Below the pieces are notes generated by a model that had not been told where the DNA came from, ran no database searches, and saw nothing but the letters and a program-made list of their open reading frames with translations. Positions 9,871 to 19,919 of a stretch of 64,000 bases of DNA are shown piece by piece. The stretch comes from BPJO01 sp037189665 (GTDB lineage Bacteria; Planctomycetota; Phycisphaerae; Tepidisphaerales; Tepidisphaeraceae), in assembly GCA_037189665.1 (NCBI GenBank), contig JBBCIV010000029.1, forward strand, positions 5,962 through 69,961, given 5' to 3'. Position 1 is the stretch's first letter; every line of letters begins with the position of its first letter. The translations under genes were made by a program, and so were the position numbers.

Positions 9871-12093
9871 TCAATCCTCGATATAAGTCGGCTGCGTTCC
9901 CGGCGCGGTCGCGCGGGGCTCCGCCGGCTTCCCGCGGCGTTGCTGGAGCAGCCATTCGTAGAACGCAGGGTTGCCGTACGTGTCGGTCCACGAATCGTGG
10001 CCGGCGTTCGGATAGAGGGTGAACCGCACCCGGCCGCTCGTTTTACGAAGCGCCTCTACCATGCGATACGACTCTTCGATGCGAACCGCCGAGTCCTTCG
10101 CGCCGTGGAAGATCCACGTCGGCATGTCCTTGATTCGCTCGACGTCCAGCGGATCGCCACCGCCACAAATCGGGGCGATGGCAGCGAAGCGTTCGGGGTT
10201 GTAGACCGACCACGCCCACGTGCCGAAACCGCCCATGCTCAGGCCGGTAAGGTACACGCGATCAGGATCGGCCTCCGGGTACTTCGCCAGCACGTCGTCG
10301 AGCATCTCGTTGAGCTTCTGCGGACCCCACCATTCGTTTCCAGGGCACTGCGGCGCAACAACGATGAACGGCAATGCCCGTCCCATCGCGATCTCCTTCA
10401 GCGGACCGTTGACCGCCACGCGTTTGAGGTCATCGCCCCGCTCGCCCATGCCGTGCAGAAAGATCAAGAGCGGCCACTTGCCGCCCGCGGGGGCCTGGCC
10501 GTCGGGCATGTTCACCGCATACTGATACGGCTTGACGTCGCCGATCGACTTCCGCAGTTCATACCACCAGGCCGCGTTACGATCCCATACGCCCAGCCGG
10601 CGCGGCACGCTGCCGATGCCGGGCTGAAGTTCGGATAACCCGGCAAGGATCGTCGCGGTGTCGTGATTTCGATTGAGGCTAAGTCGAAGCGCGCGGGCCA
10701 TCCCTTCGGCGATCGTCGCCGACTGCTCGGCGATCACCTTCGGATCGACGCCGAACTCCGCCGGCCATCCAATCGGGCCGCCGGTGACGAGGCCATCGCG
10801 CGGCAGCGGCTTATCATGCCGGAAGAGCGTGTAGTATCGCCGCATCTTCAATCCCCGTTCGGATACCGCATCCACGATCGCCCCGTACCGCCCCGATAGC
10901 GTCGGGCGGGTGACGGGCTTGAAATCGGCATCGTAGTACGTCGTGGTGATCTGATACGTGCCGACGACGTCTTCGACGAGCGAGGGGTTTTCGAACTCAG
11001 CAGCCGGAAACGTATTGCCGGTGAAGACGAAGCTACTGAAGACGAACGGCGTGGCCTCGTAGGCGTTGCGACGAGCACGGTCGAGGTCTTCCGTTTCCAC
11101 CTTGGCGATTCGCCGACCATCTACATAGACGGCAAGATCCGTAAACTTTCCCCCCACCGGTGGCAGCGGGCCGGTAACGATCGCCGTCGATAGCCGTCCC
11201 ACCGCCATCAGCGGCGCGGTGCCGAGGGAGGTCGAGCCGTCCTTCAGTTCGACCGACTTCCCGGCGTGTTCCGACAACGTCACCACCTCTGCGCGAACGC
11301 GCCGGAACCGCTCGAAACTTCCCCTCGCCGCCGCGGTTATCGCCTCGCTGGCGCGATCGGCCAAACGAACGGTGTGCATCCGCTGGGTGTTGTAGTTGGC
11401 GCCATCGACCGGGTACCAGATGAGGCGCGACCGCTTGCCTTCGCCATCCACCGAGTTGACGTAAACCTGGAAGTTGACGGCCATGCCGTCCGACGGCGAA
11501 AGGCCGAGTTGGTCCCAGGGCAATAGCGCCTCGATCACATAAGCGTTGTCTGCGTCGCGTTGCACCTGCACGTCGGCGGCGAGAGGCGTCTGGCGGAGGA
11601 GCTTGCCCTGGCGGGCGTCGCGAAAGTGCTTGCGCAGCTTCGCCTGCCCCGCCTCCATCACCGGTGTAAGCGAGACGTGCACCATGTCGCGCGAGACGTC
11701 GTTGGTCGCCAGCAGTAGATCGACCGAGCTGCCCTTCCATAGCCCCGCACCACTGTCGGCGGCCGACGCATCCTTACCGTAAACAAGCACCAATAGGCCG
11801 CGTTCGTTCCAGCCAAGCCTGAGCCAGGCGTCTCCCGCATCGATATTCCGCGGCCCCGTTGCGGCGGTCGTCAAAACATCGATGCGAAGCCCTTCGCCTT
11901 TCCAGTCGGAAGCATCACCATCGATCGGGATCTGCTGAAGCCGCGGCGCAAACAAATCCACCGAGGCCGGAGCGGTAGTTGGCGACGGCATCCCAGGTGC
12001 GGGATCTGCGGCCGCCGACTTCTTCGCTGTGCTGCAACCGCTTGCGATCCAAAGCAACAAGAACGCCGCCGCCCCGCACCATCGCGTGCTCAT
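9871..12093 (-). CDS. Lipoprotein with DOMON-like domain and C-terminal alpha/beta-hydrolase (CE1-like esterase)
   Basis: A 740-residue protein with a lipoprotein signal peptide ending in a lipobox (LLWIASGCS), so it should be membrane-anchored. A CBM9/DOMON-like module follows (about 45-240, IPIDGDASDWKGEG). The C-terminal 230 residues are an alpha/beta hydrolase: HGMGERGDD oxyanion region, nucleophile S619 in GLSMGGFG, acid in FHGAKDSAV and histidine in NAGHDSW. This is a polyhydroxybutyrate-depolymerase/feruloyl-esterase-like (CE1-like) layout. The expected role is removal of ester decorations from plant glycans near the cell surface. The ATG overlaps the TGA of the upstream gene (ATGA) with GGAG in front. 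It is the last gene of the minus-strand run. Confidence 0.83.
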   Translation of the reverse strand: MSTRWCGAAAFLLLWIASGCSTAKKSAAADPAPGMPSPTTAPASVDLFAPRLQQIPIDGDASDWKGEGLRIDVLTTAATGPRNIDAGDAWLRLGWNERGLLVLVYGKDASAADSGAGLWKGSSVDLLLATNDVSRDMVHVSLTPVMEAGQAKLRKHFRDARQGKLLRQTPLAADVQVQRDADNAYVIEALLPWDQLGLSPSDGMAVNFQVYVNSVDGEGKRSRLIWYPVDGANYNTQRMHTVRLADRASEAITAAARGSFERFRRVRAEVVTLSEHAGKSVELKDGSTSLGTAPLMAVGRLSTAIVTGPLPPVGGKFTDLAVYVDGRRIAKVETEDLDRARRNAYEATPFVFSSFVFTGNTFPAAEFENPSLVEDVVGTYQITTTYYDADFKPVTRPTLSGRYGAIVDAVSERGLKMRRYYTLFRHDKPLPRDGLVTGGPIGWPAEFGVDPKVIAEQSATIAEGMARALRLSLNRNHDTATILAGLSELQPGIGSVPRRLGVWDRNAAWWYELRKSIGDVKPYQYAVNMPDGQAPAGGKWPLLIFLHGMGERGDDLKRVAVNGPLKEIAMGRALPFIVVAPQCPGNEWWGPQKLNEMLDDVLAKYPEADPDRVYLTGLSMGGFGTWAWSVYNPERFAAIAPICGGGDPLDVERIKDMPTWIFHGAKDSAVRIEESYRMVEALRKTSGRVRFTLYPNAGHDSWTDTYGNPAFYEWLLQQRRGKPAEPRATAPGTQPTYIED

Positions 12094-14831
12094 TTACCTG
12101 CTCCCTTGTCGTCCGCCTGCACGACGGTCAGCCAGACAAGGCCGCCGTTGCTGGTCGTGCGAAGTGTGACAGGTTGCTGGCCAATCGTCACGCGCGCTTC
12201 CGAAAAATGTCCTCCGCGCTCCGGCTTAAGCGTCACCGGGTCCCCTTCCACTCCCTGTACCTCCACCGCCGCCTCGTACGGTCGCGTGCAGAGCTTGATG
12301 ACGTACGTGCCCGGCGACGCCTTGAAGCGAAATTGCGTGTTCGCCGGCGCGCCGATGGAGTCCTCCGTCAACGGATGCTGATAATACTGCTGCCGCCCTT
12401 CCTTCAGGCCTGGCCCGATGAATCCGTAGCCCTTCTGCTCATCATACGTGTCTGCCGCCCCCACACACGTAAACGGGCGGAGGTCGCCGATCAGCTTGAC
12501 CGGCGCCACCGCCGGCTTGCCGAACTTAAACAGGTACGCCGTCAATGCACGATCGCGATCGGCCTGCTGCGCGAGCGCCTGCTCGTGCCGATCCGCCTCT
12601 GCCTTCAGCGACGCGACGACGGCCGGATCTTCAAACGCGCGGATGTAGATCGGAAACTCGCTCAGCGCGATCGGCCCCTGCTTCTCAACTTTGCTCTTGC
12701 CGCCGAACGCGTCGGCGATCTCGCAATGTCCGACGTTCAATCCCAACTCCGCCGATCCGGTGACGGCCCACGCCGTTACCAGGATGCGATCGCCCTGTTC
12801 CCACAGATAAACCCGGGCGTTGTCGGCTGCGGGCAACCGTCGTGCGGGGCCTTTGAAGCCTTCCAGTTCGCGGATGGCAGTCGCGTAGGTGAACCACGCG
12901 GGCTTCAGCGAACGATCCGCTTCGCGAACGATGCCGGTCGCGCCAGTCTGGAACGTACCACGACCCTGATCCTGATACACGAGCACCTCGTCCACGCCTG
13001 CCGCCAGCGCGGTGAGCATGCCGCGAGGCATCCAAGCGGCCTGAAGCCGCTCCTCGACGTCCATGCTATCGTGGCCGGCGGCGCTCACGCGGATGGGCAT
13101 CGTCGGCTTGTGCTGGTTGCGCCACGCCACCGCCATGCGCAGGTCAGCCTCAACGGTGCGGTCGTAGTCAATCCCTTCGTGGTGATGGGAGATGTCGTAC
13201 TCCGTCGCCAATTCGGGCGCCACGCGATAGGAGAAGTAGTGGCCGCTCAATACATCGACGAAATCCAGCGGCGCCCTGCCATCGGGATAGGCGTGCGTGC
13301 GCAACGTCTCCAGCAGCCGCACCTCGAAGTGCGACCATCCGCCGTTCAACACCTTCACCGTCGGGTCGGCTCGCTTGGCGGCCTCGGCGCCGATGCGGAA
13401 CAGGTTGTAATAGTCTTCGAGCGATCCTTTCCAACTCGTCTTTCGCGTGTTGTCGGTGTTGGGCTCGTTCCACAGTTCGACTTCCTCCAACAATCCCAGT
13501 CCCGACCGCTTGTCGGCCGTCAGCAGAGCGTCGGCCGGGTGTTGGCGCTTGCCGTAGCGAGCGACGGTTTGGAAGACGAACTCACCAAAGCGGTTCGGAT
13601 CGGTCGGTGGATACAGGCTGGCGGCGTCTTTCTTGGTTCGCGCTTCGTCGCTCTGCAGGTATTCCGGCGTGCGGAGTAGCACCGGCACGACGCCCATGCC
13701 CGCGGCCGAGTACGCCTGGAAGATCGCATCGCCAGCATTGCCATCGAACTTGTACACATCGGCCGCGTTCGACACGTTCGGCCAGCGCAGTTCGAACCGC
13801 GCCTTCTTCGCCCCCGCCAACCGAAGCGCCTCGGCATTGGCAGGATCGGAAACGTTCACGCCAAATCGCGGCATCGACGGCGTGATCGGTTCCTGCGCCA
13901 CGTAGACGTGCCGGTGAAACAACTGCGTGACGTCCCCCGCCTTCACGCGAACCGAAACAAGATATGATCCCGCTTCCAGCGGCTTCGCATCCTGAATGCT
14001 GAACGTCGCCGATTCCCCGGCAGCGATCGGCGCGGCGTCGGCGCCAAGCGTGCCCGACGCGATCGTCGAGCCCACCTGCGGAAATTCGAATGTCCGCTCA
14101 TCGATCCCGCCGTAGATCTGCACGTTGGCGGGAAATCGGAAGAACGGCACGAGTGCCTCATCGTGGTGCAACCGCAGCCGGATGAACCGCGCCTCGAAAG
14201 GCTCCGGCACCTCTACCTCCACTCGACCAAAGCCCTTGGTGAACCGATCGATGCCCTGCAGGCCCGGCACCGGCGTGTAATTCGTGCCGTCGAGGCTTGC
14301 CGCAACGTCGATTTTACCCGTCTTATCCGGCTGCCGTACCATGTCGGCCGAGAGGTGGACGACACGAATGGGCTTGCCGAGATCGATATAACCAAACGCC
14401 TCGGTCCACTGGTCGCGGTTATAGTAGATGGTGCCGAACTCGGTCCAGTTATGGCCGTCCGTCAACGCGTTGATCCCCGTCTGCCGGCCGTTGGTGATGC
14501 CCCAGACTTCGTTCCGCTCGACGACCAGTTCGCCCTTACCTTCGGCCCAGCTCTTCACGCCCAGCGCCACGTTCGCACCGTAAAGGGGATGTGGTTCCGG
14601 CTTGTCATAGAACGACGAATCCCGCTGGACGAGGTACTCGACCTTGGCGGCGATCGCCTGACCTGACGTATTGCTCACCGAGATCGGCACGTTGAGCGAT
14701 GCGCCCGCGCTGGCCGACACGTCCTCCAGGTTCACCGAAACCGGAATCGGCGTCCCTTCTTCGCCGACCGCCAACTTCATCGAAAGGGCCAACACCGCTA
14801 ACAACGACGATCGAAACGCTAGATGATGCAC
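12090..14831 (-). CDS. Secreted clan-A-like glycosidase paralogue lacking the nucleophile (predicted pseudoenzyme)
   Basis: A 913-residue protein. The GTG start at 14831 has GGAAGG upstream and begins a signal peptide (FRSSLLAVLALSMKLAVG). An upstream in-frame start would overlap the neighbouring gene. Domains: an all-beta region with a discoidin-like segment (about 90-270), a TIM barrel (about 330-640) and a C-terminal beta-sandwich ending in a carbohydrate-binding-like module. It aligns throughout with the 1081-residue protein at 21487. The acid/base glutamate is kept at E456 (ELWNEPN). At the nucleophile position the paralogue has MTETGYD with E750, while this protein reads VSAAGHD with A584. 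It is therefore probably a glycan-binding pseudoenzyme, or it uses another residue. Confidence 0.78.
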   Translation of the reverse strand: MHHLAFRSSLLAVLALSMKLAVGEEGTPIPVSVNLEDVSASAGASLNVPISVSNTSGQAIAAKVEYLVQRDSSFYDKPEPHPLYGANVALGVKSWAEGKGELVVERNEVWGITNGRQTGINALTDGHNWTEFGTIYYNRDQWTEAFGYIDLGKPIRVVHLSADMVRQPDKTGKIDVAASLDGTNYTPVPGLQGIDRFTKGFGRVEVEVPEPFEARFIRLRLHHDEALVPFFRFPANVQIYGGIDERTFEFPQVGSTIASGTLGADAAPIAAGESATFSIQDAKPLEAGSYLVSVRVKAGDVTQLFHRHVYVAQEPITPSMPRFGVNVSDPANAEALRLAGAKKARFELRWPNVSNAADVYKFDGNAGDAIFQAYSAAGMGVVPVLLRTPEYLQSDEARTKKDAASLYPPTDPNRFGEFVFQTVARYGKRQHPADALLTADKRSGLGLLEEVELWNEPNTDNTRKTSWKGSLEDYYNLFRIGAEAAKRADPTVKVLNGGWSHFEVRLLETLRTHAYPDGRAPLDFVDVLSGHYFSYRVAPELATEYDISHHHEGIDYDRTVEADLRMAVAWRNQHKPTMPIRVSAAGHDSMDVEERLQAAWMPRGMLTALAAGVDEVLVYQDQGRGTFQTGATGIVREADRSLKPAWFTYATAIRELEGFKGPARRLPAADNARVYLWEQGDRILVTAWAVTGSAELGLNVGHCEIADAFGGKSKVEKQGPIALSEFPIYIRAFEDPAVVASLKAEADRHEQALAQQADRDRALTAYLFKFGKPAVAPVKLIGDLRPFTCVGAADTYDEQKGYGFIGPGLKEGRQQYYQHPLTEDSIGAPANTQFRFKASPGTYVIKLCTRPYEAAVEVQGVEGDPVTLKPERGGHFSEARVTIGQQPVTLRTTSNGGLVWLTVVQADDKGAGK

Positions 14832-14862
14832 GTCAAACCTTCCTTGTACCAGCGTATGAAAT

Positions 14863-16401
14863 CTATCCGTTACGGGCACTACACCGTCGACGCACGAACA
14901 GTGCCACCCCGGCAGGCACCAGTAACGCACCGATGGCTGGCTCTGGCACCATCGTCAACTCGATCGCGTTGATATTCGCGAAATTGCTCGTCGCCGAGGG
15001 GGCCACCAGCAACGTGAACTGTCCCGATGCGTCGGCGATGATGCTCTCGAAAATGGCAAAACTGGTAATGTTATTCGTCGCGTTCAGTTCCAGAAACTGA
15101 TCGCCATTGGCATCGGTCACGGTGTATCGGCCGGTTCGGCTGTTTGCGGTGTCGGAGGCAAAAATCGAAAGTTGATACTCCGCGCCGGGCGTCAGGCCCT
15201 TGAACAGCAGCGACCCCATCACCGTGCGATTCGACGACCATCCGTCGGACGCGATGAGCGGGTCGTAGACCGAACCATCGGTTACGCCCGCCGTCACCCG
15301 TCCGTAGAACGGCGTTTTGAGCTCGACGGTAACGGTGGTGTTCACGCCCTCGGTTGTCCTGGCATAGGGCACGATCGGGCCGACCGATGCGTTTTCCTTG
15401 TAGATCGCGTTGCAGTTCCACACGCGGCCCTGCGAATCGGTGGTGAACCCCTGCGCGTTGACCGGCAGCGCCCCGCCGACGCCGTTCACGTGCTCGCCGA
15501 AATCGAAGAGGAGCTTCTCGCCGGTCGCCAGTTGGTGCGGCGTGTTCGTCTGTCCCAAAAGCCAGTCGTACATCGCGGCCTCGGCGTACGCCCGCCCCCA
15601 CGTCGCCGATGTGTGGCCGCCACTCTTGTATTCCGTATAGCGTTGGTTGTTCTCGGCGTAGAACGTGCTGCCGTCCGAGTAATACGGTGCGCCCGTGTTG
15701 TAGTACGGGTTCGAGACATTGTTATCCAGCGGAAAGGTCAGCCCTGGCTTGCCGGACGGATAGGCTGGGTTGGTCTTGTCGGCGGCGCGGATGGCGTTGA
15801 CAGTATTGCGGTTGGTATTCAGAAATTGATCATCGCGGGCCGCGTAGCTCCAGATCGGCTTGCCGACCAGCCAACTCGGGTTGACATACCCACCCGATGC
15901 CACGATCGGCACCGCCGCCGCAAAGACGTCGCGGTACTGCCCGATCGCCGTCCAGCTTCCGCCCCCGCCGTACGACAAGCCGGTGACGTACATCCGGCTC
16001 TCGTCAATGCTGTAGGTGTCGGTGATCTGCGACACCATCTTCATCGCCGGCACGATCTGCCCCGACTGCCACGCCGACCCGCCGCTCTGCGGCGCGAACA
16101 GGAAGAATTGCCGGCTTTTCGCCGCCGCCAGCAGGTTGTTGATATTGCCGTTGACCTGGCTGGTGTTATTCGATCCCGCCTCGCCCGCGCCATGGAGAAA
16201 CATCACCAGTGGGTAAGATTTCGTTGGATCGTAATTATTCGGAACGTACAGCCGCCCCGGCATGCTGAGGACGGAGGTATTCGACCCGTCCACGTGATAA
16301 TAATTGAATACCTGAAAATCGGCCGGATTCGCCGCGAAGGCTTCGAACGCGCAGCCGGCCATCACCGTGGCGGCGACGATCCAACTTTTCCTCGCATCCA
16401 T
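14863..16401 (-). CDS. PEP-CTERM-anchored alpha/beta-hydrolase esterase
   Basis: A 512-residue protein. A signal peptide (WIVAATVMAGCAFEAFA) leads into an alpha/beta hydrolase with nucleophile motif GLSYGGGGS, an acid in SYAARDDQF and a histidine in SGGHTSATW, as in CE1-like and PHB-depolymerase-like esterases. After about residue 310 a beta-sandwich domain precedes the PEP-CTERM tail VPEPAIGALLVPAG, with a hydrophobic helix and an RRR basic end. Exosortase recognises such tails and transfers the protein to the cell surface. Start 16401 has GGGAGAG upstream, so an extra 16-residue N-terminus up to 16449 is unlikely. It is a close paralogue of the gene at 19916 and lies in the same minus-strand run. 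Confidence 0.82.
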   Translation of the reverse strand: MDARKSWIVAATVMAGCAFEAFAANPADFQVFNYYHVDGSNTSVLSMPGRLYVPNNYDPTKSYPLVMFLHGAGEAGSNNTSQVNGNINNLLAAAKSRQFFLFAPQSGGSAWQSGQIVPAMKMVSQITDTYSIDESRMYVTGLSYGGGGSWTAIGQYRDVFAAAVPIVASGGYVNPSWLVGKPIWSYAARDDQFLNTNRNTVNAIRAADKTNPAYPSGKPGLTFPLDNNVSNPYYNTGAPYYSDGSTFYAENNQRYTEYKSGGHTSATWGRAYAEAAMYDWLLGQTNTPHQLATGEKLLFDFGEHVNGVGGALPVNAQGFTTDSQGRVWNCNAIYKENASVGPIVPYARTTEGVNTTVTVELKTPFYGRVTAGVTDGSVYDPLIASDGWSSNRTVMGSLLFKGLTPGAEYQLSIFASDTANSRTGRYTVTDANGDQFLELNATNNITSFAIFESIIADASGQFTLLVAPSATSNFANINAIELTMVPEPAIGALLVPAGVALFVRRRCSARNG

Positions 16402-16499
16402 CGCTCTCTCCCATCTGCTAGAACACAAAAACGGACGCAACGCCAGCAATGCTCCGGGCGGACGATTAAGCCCGCCCGGAGCGCGGAGGAATCGTGCCC

Positions 16500-18830
16500 C
16501 TAGCGTTTCCTTCGCAGGAAACCGAACGCCGCCATGCCCAGCATGGTGAGGGTAGCCGGCTCAGGAATGACTTGGATCAGGCCGTTTCCCATGAAATACT
16601 GATCCAGCGCCGCGCTCGACGTGATGTTCAGGCTCGCGTACTCCGGCGTGCTTCCGTATAGCGCGCTGGCCGCCTGCGAACCGTAATAACCCGGTCCGAA
16701 CGACTCGCCGCCAACGATCAACGCCATGACGGTTTCGATGCCGGCAACGATGCTCAGCCTTCCGTTCACCGAACCGTTGTCCACCAGCGTCAGCGTCTTC
16801 GCATCGTTGATGAAATCGATGGTGTCACCGGTGTCCGCTCCAGCGAAGACAAGGTCAAGTACCGCGCCGCCGTGAACGAACACGTCGCCGTTGCCGATGC
16901 TGGAATTCCCCGCGACCGTGCCGTCGCCGACCTTCAGCGCGCCAGCGCCGACATGTGTGTCACCGGTGATTGAGTTAGTACCTGCCAGTACCAGAATACC
17001 AGACCCTGTCTTGGTCAGCCCGCCCGTGCCAGTGAGCGCCGAGCCAATCGTGTTGCCCGAAACGCCGCCTTGATTGGAGTGTAAGCCGTTCCAGATGACC
17101 GCCTCGGCGCTTCCGAAGTTGATCGTTCCGGCGGCGGGATCGCCGACGACGCCGATGCTTCCGTTAGTCAACGAACCGTACGCGCCGCCAGTGAACATCA
17201 GGCCACCACTCTTGATGGTAAGCGTGCGGCCCGCTCCAATGTTGGTGGGGGTTGCGCCGGTAGCAGTATGCTGGAGCGAATTAACGGAAATGTCACCGAT
17301 CACCGCCAAACTCAAATTGCCGTTTCCACGGTAATTGCTGTCCGCAGCGGATGCGATCGTATTTACGAATTCGTTGGCAGCCAGCGCCCTCAACCCAACC
17401 TGGCCACCATCGACAACTGTTGAATCGTAGGTCGCAAACCCGTTCATGCCGTAGCCACTTACGTTGCCAAAAGCGATCCACGGAACAATGCCCACGGTAG
17501 GTGTGCCCGCAGTGCCGGTTCCCGGATTGCCGCCAACCTCGCTCTTCATGAACGACGCCGGCGCGGTGCCGATAATCATTTGAGGAGGTTGCGAGGTACT
17601 AGAACTAACTTTGTATTGCAACGTCGCTCCGGCGCCACGTTCCAGGTTGGTTGCCGTGATCCGCTGCGGCGTGTTGGCATGAGAAGCAAGGGAAATAAAC
17701 GAGTTACCGCTGTTAAGCCGAACGACCGCAATGGTCTCCGCCTGCCACTGCCCCTCATTGTCATTAATCGCTTGCCCGCCATAGATCAGCGAACCGCCGT
17801 TGAAAGTAAGCTTGTTGCTGGTCAGGCGTTGCCCTGGTCGGTATGCCTGCGCAGTTCCGCTGCTGACCCATATCGACCCTCCGCCATTGCCCGTGTTACC
17901 AGGCGTTTGAACCTCACCGTAGAACGGCAGGTTGTTTGTGCCCAGCCCGACAAAGTGGCCGTTCACCTCGATCTCCGACGCATTGGCGAGCGATCCGTTA
18001 ATCAATCCCAGGCTCGCAGAGACACTTCCGTTGACCCTGCTGTTGAGAACGATTTTTCCGGTAAAGCTCTTGGGTGGAATCGGCGCGCTCGGATTGGCGG
18101 CCGGTGTCGGAGTGCCGGAAATTTCCAGGCGATTGCGGTCGTTGACCGTGATCGTGCCGCTGCCGATCAAATCGGTGTTTGGGCCAAATGTGACAGTAGA
18201 CTGGTTCGCACCCGGGTTATTGCCGAGCACGCCGAATCCACCTGAAATGGTGATATTGTTGCTGCCTGCATTGAAGCTCGAGCCGGTAAAGCTGAGCTGT
18301 TGCCGGTTGGTATTGTTGAGCGACGCGGTCGGCCCCATGTCGATGTTCAAATTGGAATTGAGCACAACGGGGGTGGAAATGGTGTTGGTCGGCGTGCCGG
18401 TGACGCCAACCGCGATCGACGCCGGCGCGGCGCCGTTGTCAATGGTAAGCACGTACGCCGGATCGGGCGGGAGTTCGGGTGGCCCGACCTGCCCGGGAAA
18501 GTTTCCGATAAGCACGGGGTAGCTGGTCCCGCTCGCCGCGGCATCGCCGATCGCGAGCGATCCGATCGTAATGTCCTGGCGAAGGTAGACCGCATGCACC
18601 GCGCCAGCGCCAGCGACGACGTTTGTATTAATGTTGGCCACATCGCCAACTGCATTGGGAAAATCCACCCCGCCGACCCAATTGGCAGGGTTGTTCCAGT
18701 TGTATCCGCCGGCGGCGGTCTGGTTCCAGTCATAGGTTGTCGCCATCGCCGTGGTGCTTGTGGCACTCAGCGTCGCCATTACCGCAATTTTCAATAGGTC
18801 CGACCTGACCATCTTATTCGTGGACTTCAT
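16500..18830 (-). CDS. Autotransporter-associated beta-strand-repeat protein with PEP-CTERM tail
   Basis: A 776-residue, glycine-, serine-, threonine- and asparagine-rich secreted protein. After a signal peptide (LLKIAVMATLSATSTTAMA) it begins YDWNQTAAGGYNWNNPANW, the opening typical of planctomycete extracellular beta-helix proteins. Near residue 610 the repeat TGTGGLTKTGSGILVLAG matches the autotransporter-associated beta-strand repeat. The C-terminus is a classical PEP-CTERM signal, IPEPATLTMLGMAAFGF with RRKR. The function is probably structural or adhesive at the envelope. The ribosome site AGGAGG is 4 bp before ATG 18830 and 1 bp before ATG 18833. The second was chosen for spacing, and the two differ by one residue. 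It lies between the LacI gene and the esterase gene. Confidence 0.82.
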   Translation of the reverse strand: MKSTNKMVRSDLLKIAVMATLSATSTTAMATTYDWNQTAAGGYNWNNPANWVGGVDFPNAVGDVANINTNVVAGAGAVHAVYLRQDITIGSLAIGDAAASGTSYPVLIGNFPGQVGPPELPPDPAYVLTIDNGAAPASIAVGVTGTPTNTISTPVVLNSNLNIDMGPTASLNNTNRQQLSFTGSSFNAGSNNITISGGFGVLGNNPGANQSTVTFGPNTDLIGSGTITVNDRNRLEISGTPTPAANPSAPIPPKSFTGKIVLNSRVNGSVSASLGLINGSLANASEIEVNGHFVGLGTNNLPFYGEVQTPGNTGNGGGSIWVSSGTAQAYRPGQRLTSNKLTFNGGSLIYGGQAINDNEGQWQAETIAVVRLNSGNSFISLASHANTPQRITATNLERGAGATLQYKVSSSTSQPPQMIIGTAPASFMKSEVGGNPGTGTAGTPTVGIVPWIAFGNVSGYGMNGFATYDSTVVDGGQVGLRALAANEFVNTIASAADSNYRGNGNLSLAVIGDISVNSLQHTATGATPTNIGAGRTLTIKSGGLMFTGGAYGSLTNGSIGVVGDPAAGTINFGSAEAVIWNGLHSNQGGVSGNTIGSALTGTGGLTKTGSGILVLAGTNSITGDTHVGAGALKVGDGTVAGNSSIGNGDVFVHGGAVLDLVFAGADTGDTIDFINDAKTLTLVDNGSVNGRLSIVAGIETVMALIVGGESFGPGYYGSQAASALYGSTPEYASLNITSSAALDQYFMGNGLIQVIPEPATLTMLGMAAFGFLRRKR

Positions 18831-18941
18831 CATTCCTCCTCTAGACGTATTAATCTCCCCCACACCACACACTCTCCAGTTCACCGCGAAACGAAATGTC
18901 TTCCCATATACTTCAGGCTTGTCTGCTTCTCCTCCTCTCCT

Positions 18942-19919
18942 TCATTTACCGATCCGCGCGACCGAGTCGCGCTCGATCAGGGCGCTTTGCAAGATCACGT
19001 TCTCGGTTTTGGCGCCGGGGCTCTGCATCTGCCGTAGCAACAGTTCGACGGCCTCGCGGGCAAGCTTGTCGAGAGGCTGGCAGAGCGTGGTCAGCGGAGT
19101 GGTGACGAACTGCGATACCCGCGCCGACTCCATTCCCAGCAGCGACATCTGCCGCGGCACGTCGAGCCGCAGCACTTCGCGCAGGATGAAGAATGCCTCC
19201 AGGCCGATGTCTTCGCCGGCCACAAAGATCGCGGTCGGGTTGGCCGTCGCCATCATCCGGCGCAATACGCCGTAGAGCGGCTGGTGATCGGTCGATAGAA
19301 TCGCTTCCGGGCCAACGTTGATCTCACGCTTCTTCAGCGTTTTGGTAAATCCTTCGATGCGCTGCTGCGAGCCCCAGTTGCCCCGCTCTTCGCAGATCAT
19401 CGCGATCCGGCGATGGCCGCGTTCGATGAAGTATTCTGCCGCCTTGGCGCCCTGCTGGTAGTGATCGGTAACGACGGAAGAAAAACCTTCCGCGTCGTTG
19501 CGATTGATGACCACCGTCGGCACACCCGAGAGGTCGCGAAGTTGATCGAGTGTGGCGTCGTCCCACGTCAGCGCCAGGACCCCATCGAGGGGCCGATCGC
19601 GCAGGTGCTCGACGTTTCCGTCGGCCACCAGTTCGATGACAACACGGCGGCTCGACAACACGCGGACCAGCTGGCTTACGAGGCTGGAAACGAATCCACC
19701 CTGCGAGACTTCGAGATTCCGATCGATCACGATCGCGACGCACAACTGCACCGCCGACAACGTCGGGGCAAAGCCTGACGCACGGGCGGCCGACAGCACG
19801 CGGTGGCGGGTGGACTGGCCGACACCATCGCGGCCGTTCAGCACTCGGCTGACAGTGCTGGGCGATACGCCCACCTGCACCGCAAGGTGATTGACCGAGA
19901 ACGGATCCGTCTTCTTCAT
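18942..19919 (-). CDS. LacI family transcriptional regulator
   Basis: A 325-residue protein. Residues 7-50 form the LacI helix-turn-helix and hinge (VSPSTVSRVLNGRDGVG). The remainder is a periplasmic-binding-like sensor domain with PLDGVLALTWDD, HRRIAMICEERGNWGSQQRIEGF and FVAGEDIGLEAFFILREV. It should bind a small sugar and control the surrounding carbohydrate genes. The ATG overlaps the TGA of the PEP-CTERM esterase gene (ATGA), so it is translationally coupled to a structural gene rather than having its own promoter. It is the only LacI-type regulator in the window. Operator sites were not identified. Confidence 0.9.
   Translation of the reverse strand: MKKTDPFSVNHLAVQVGVSPSTVSRVLNGRDGVGQSTRHRVLSAARASGFAPTLSAVQLCVAIVIDRNLEVSQGGFVSSLVSQLVRVLSSRRVVIELVADGNVEHLRDRPLDGVLALTWDDATLDQLRDLSGVPTVVINRNDAEGFSSVVTDHYQQGAKAAEYFIERGHRRIAMICEERGNWGSQQRIEGFTKTLKKREINVGPEAILSTDHQPLYGVLRRMMATANPTAIFVAGEDIGLEAFFILREVLRLDVPRQMSLLGMESARVSQFVTTPLTTLCQPLDKLAREAVELLLRQMQSPGAKTENVILQSALIERDSVARIGK

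Noticed and set aside
11979..13679. 566-codon plus-strand frame over the genes at 9871-14831
   Set aside because: Antisense to two well-supported genes and no recognisable protein features.
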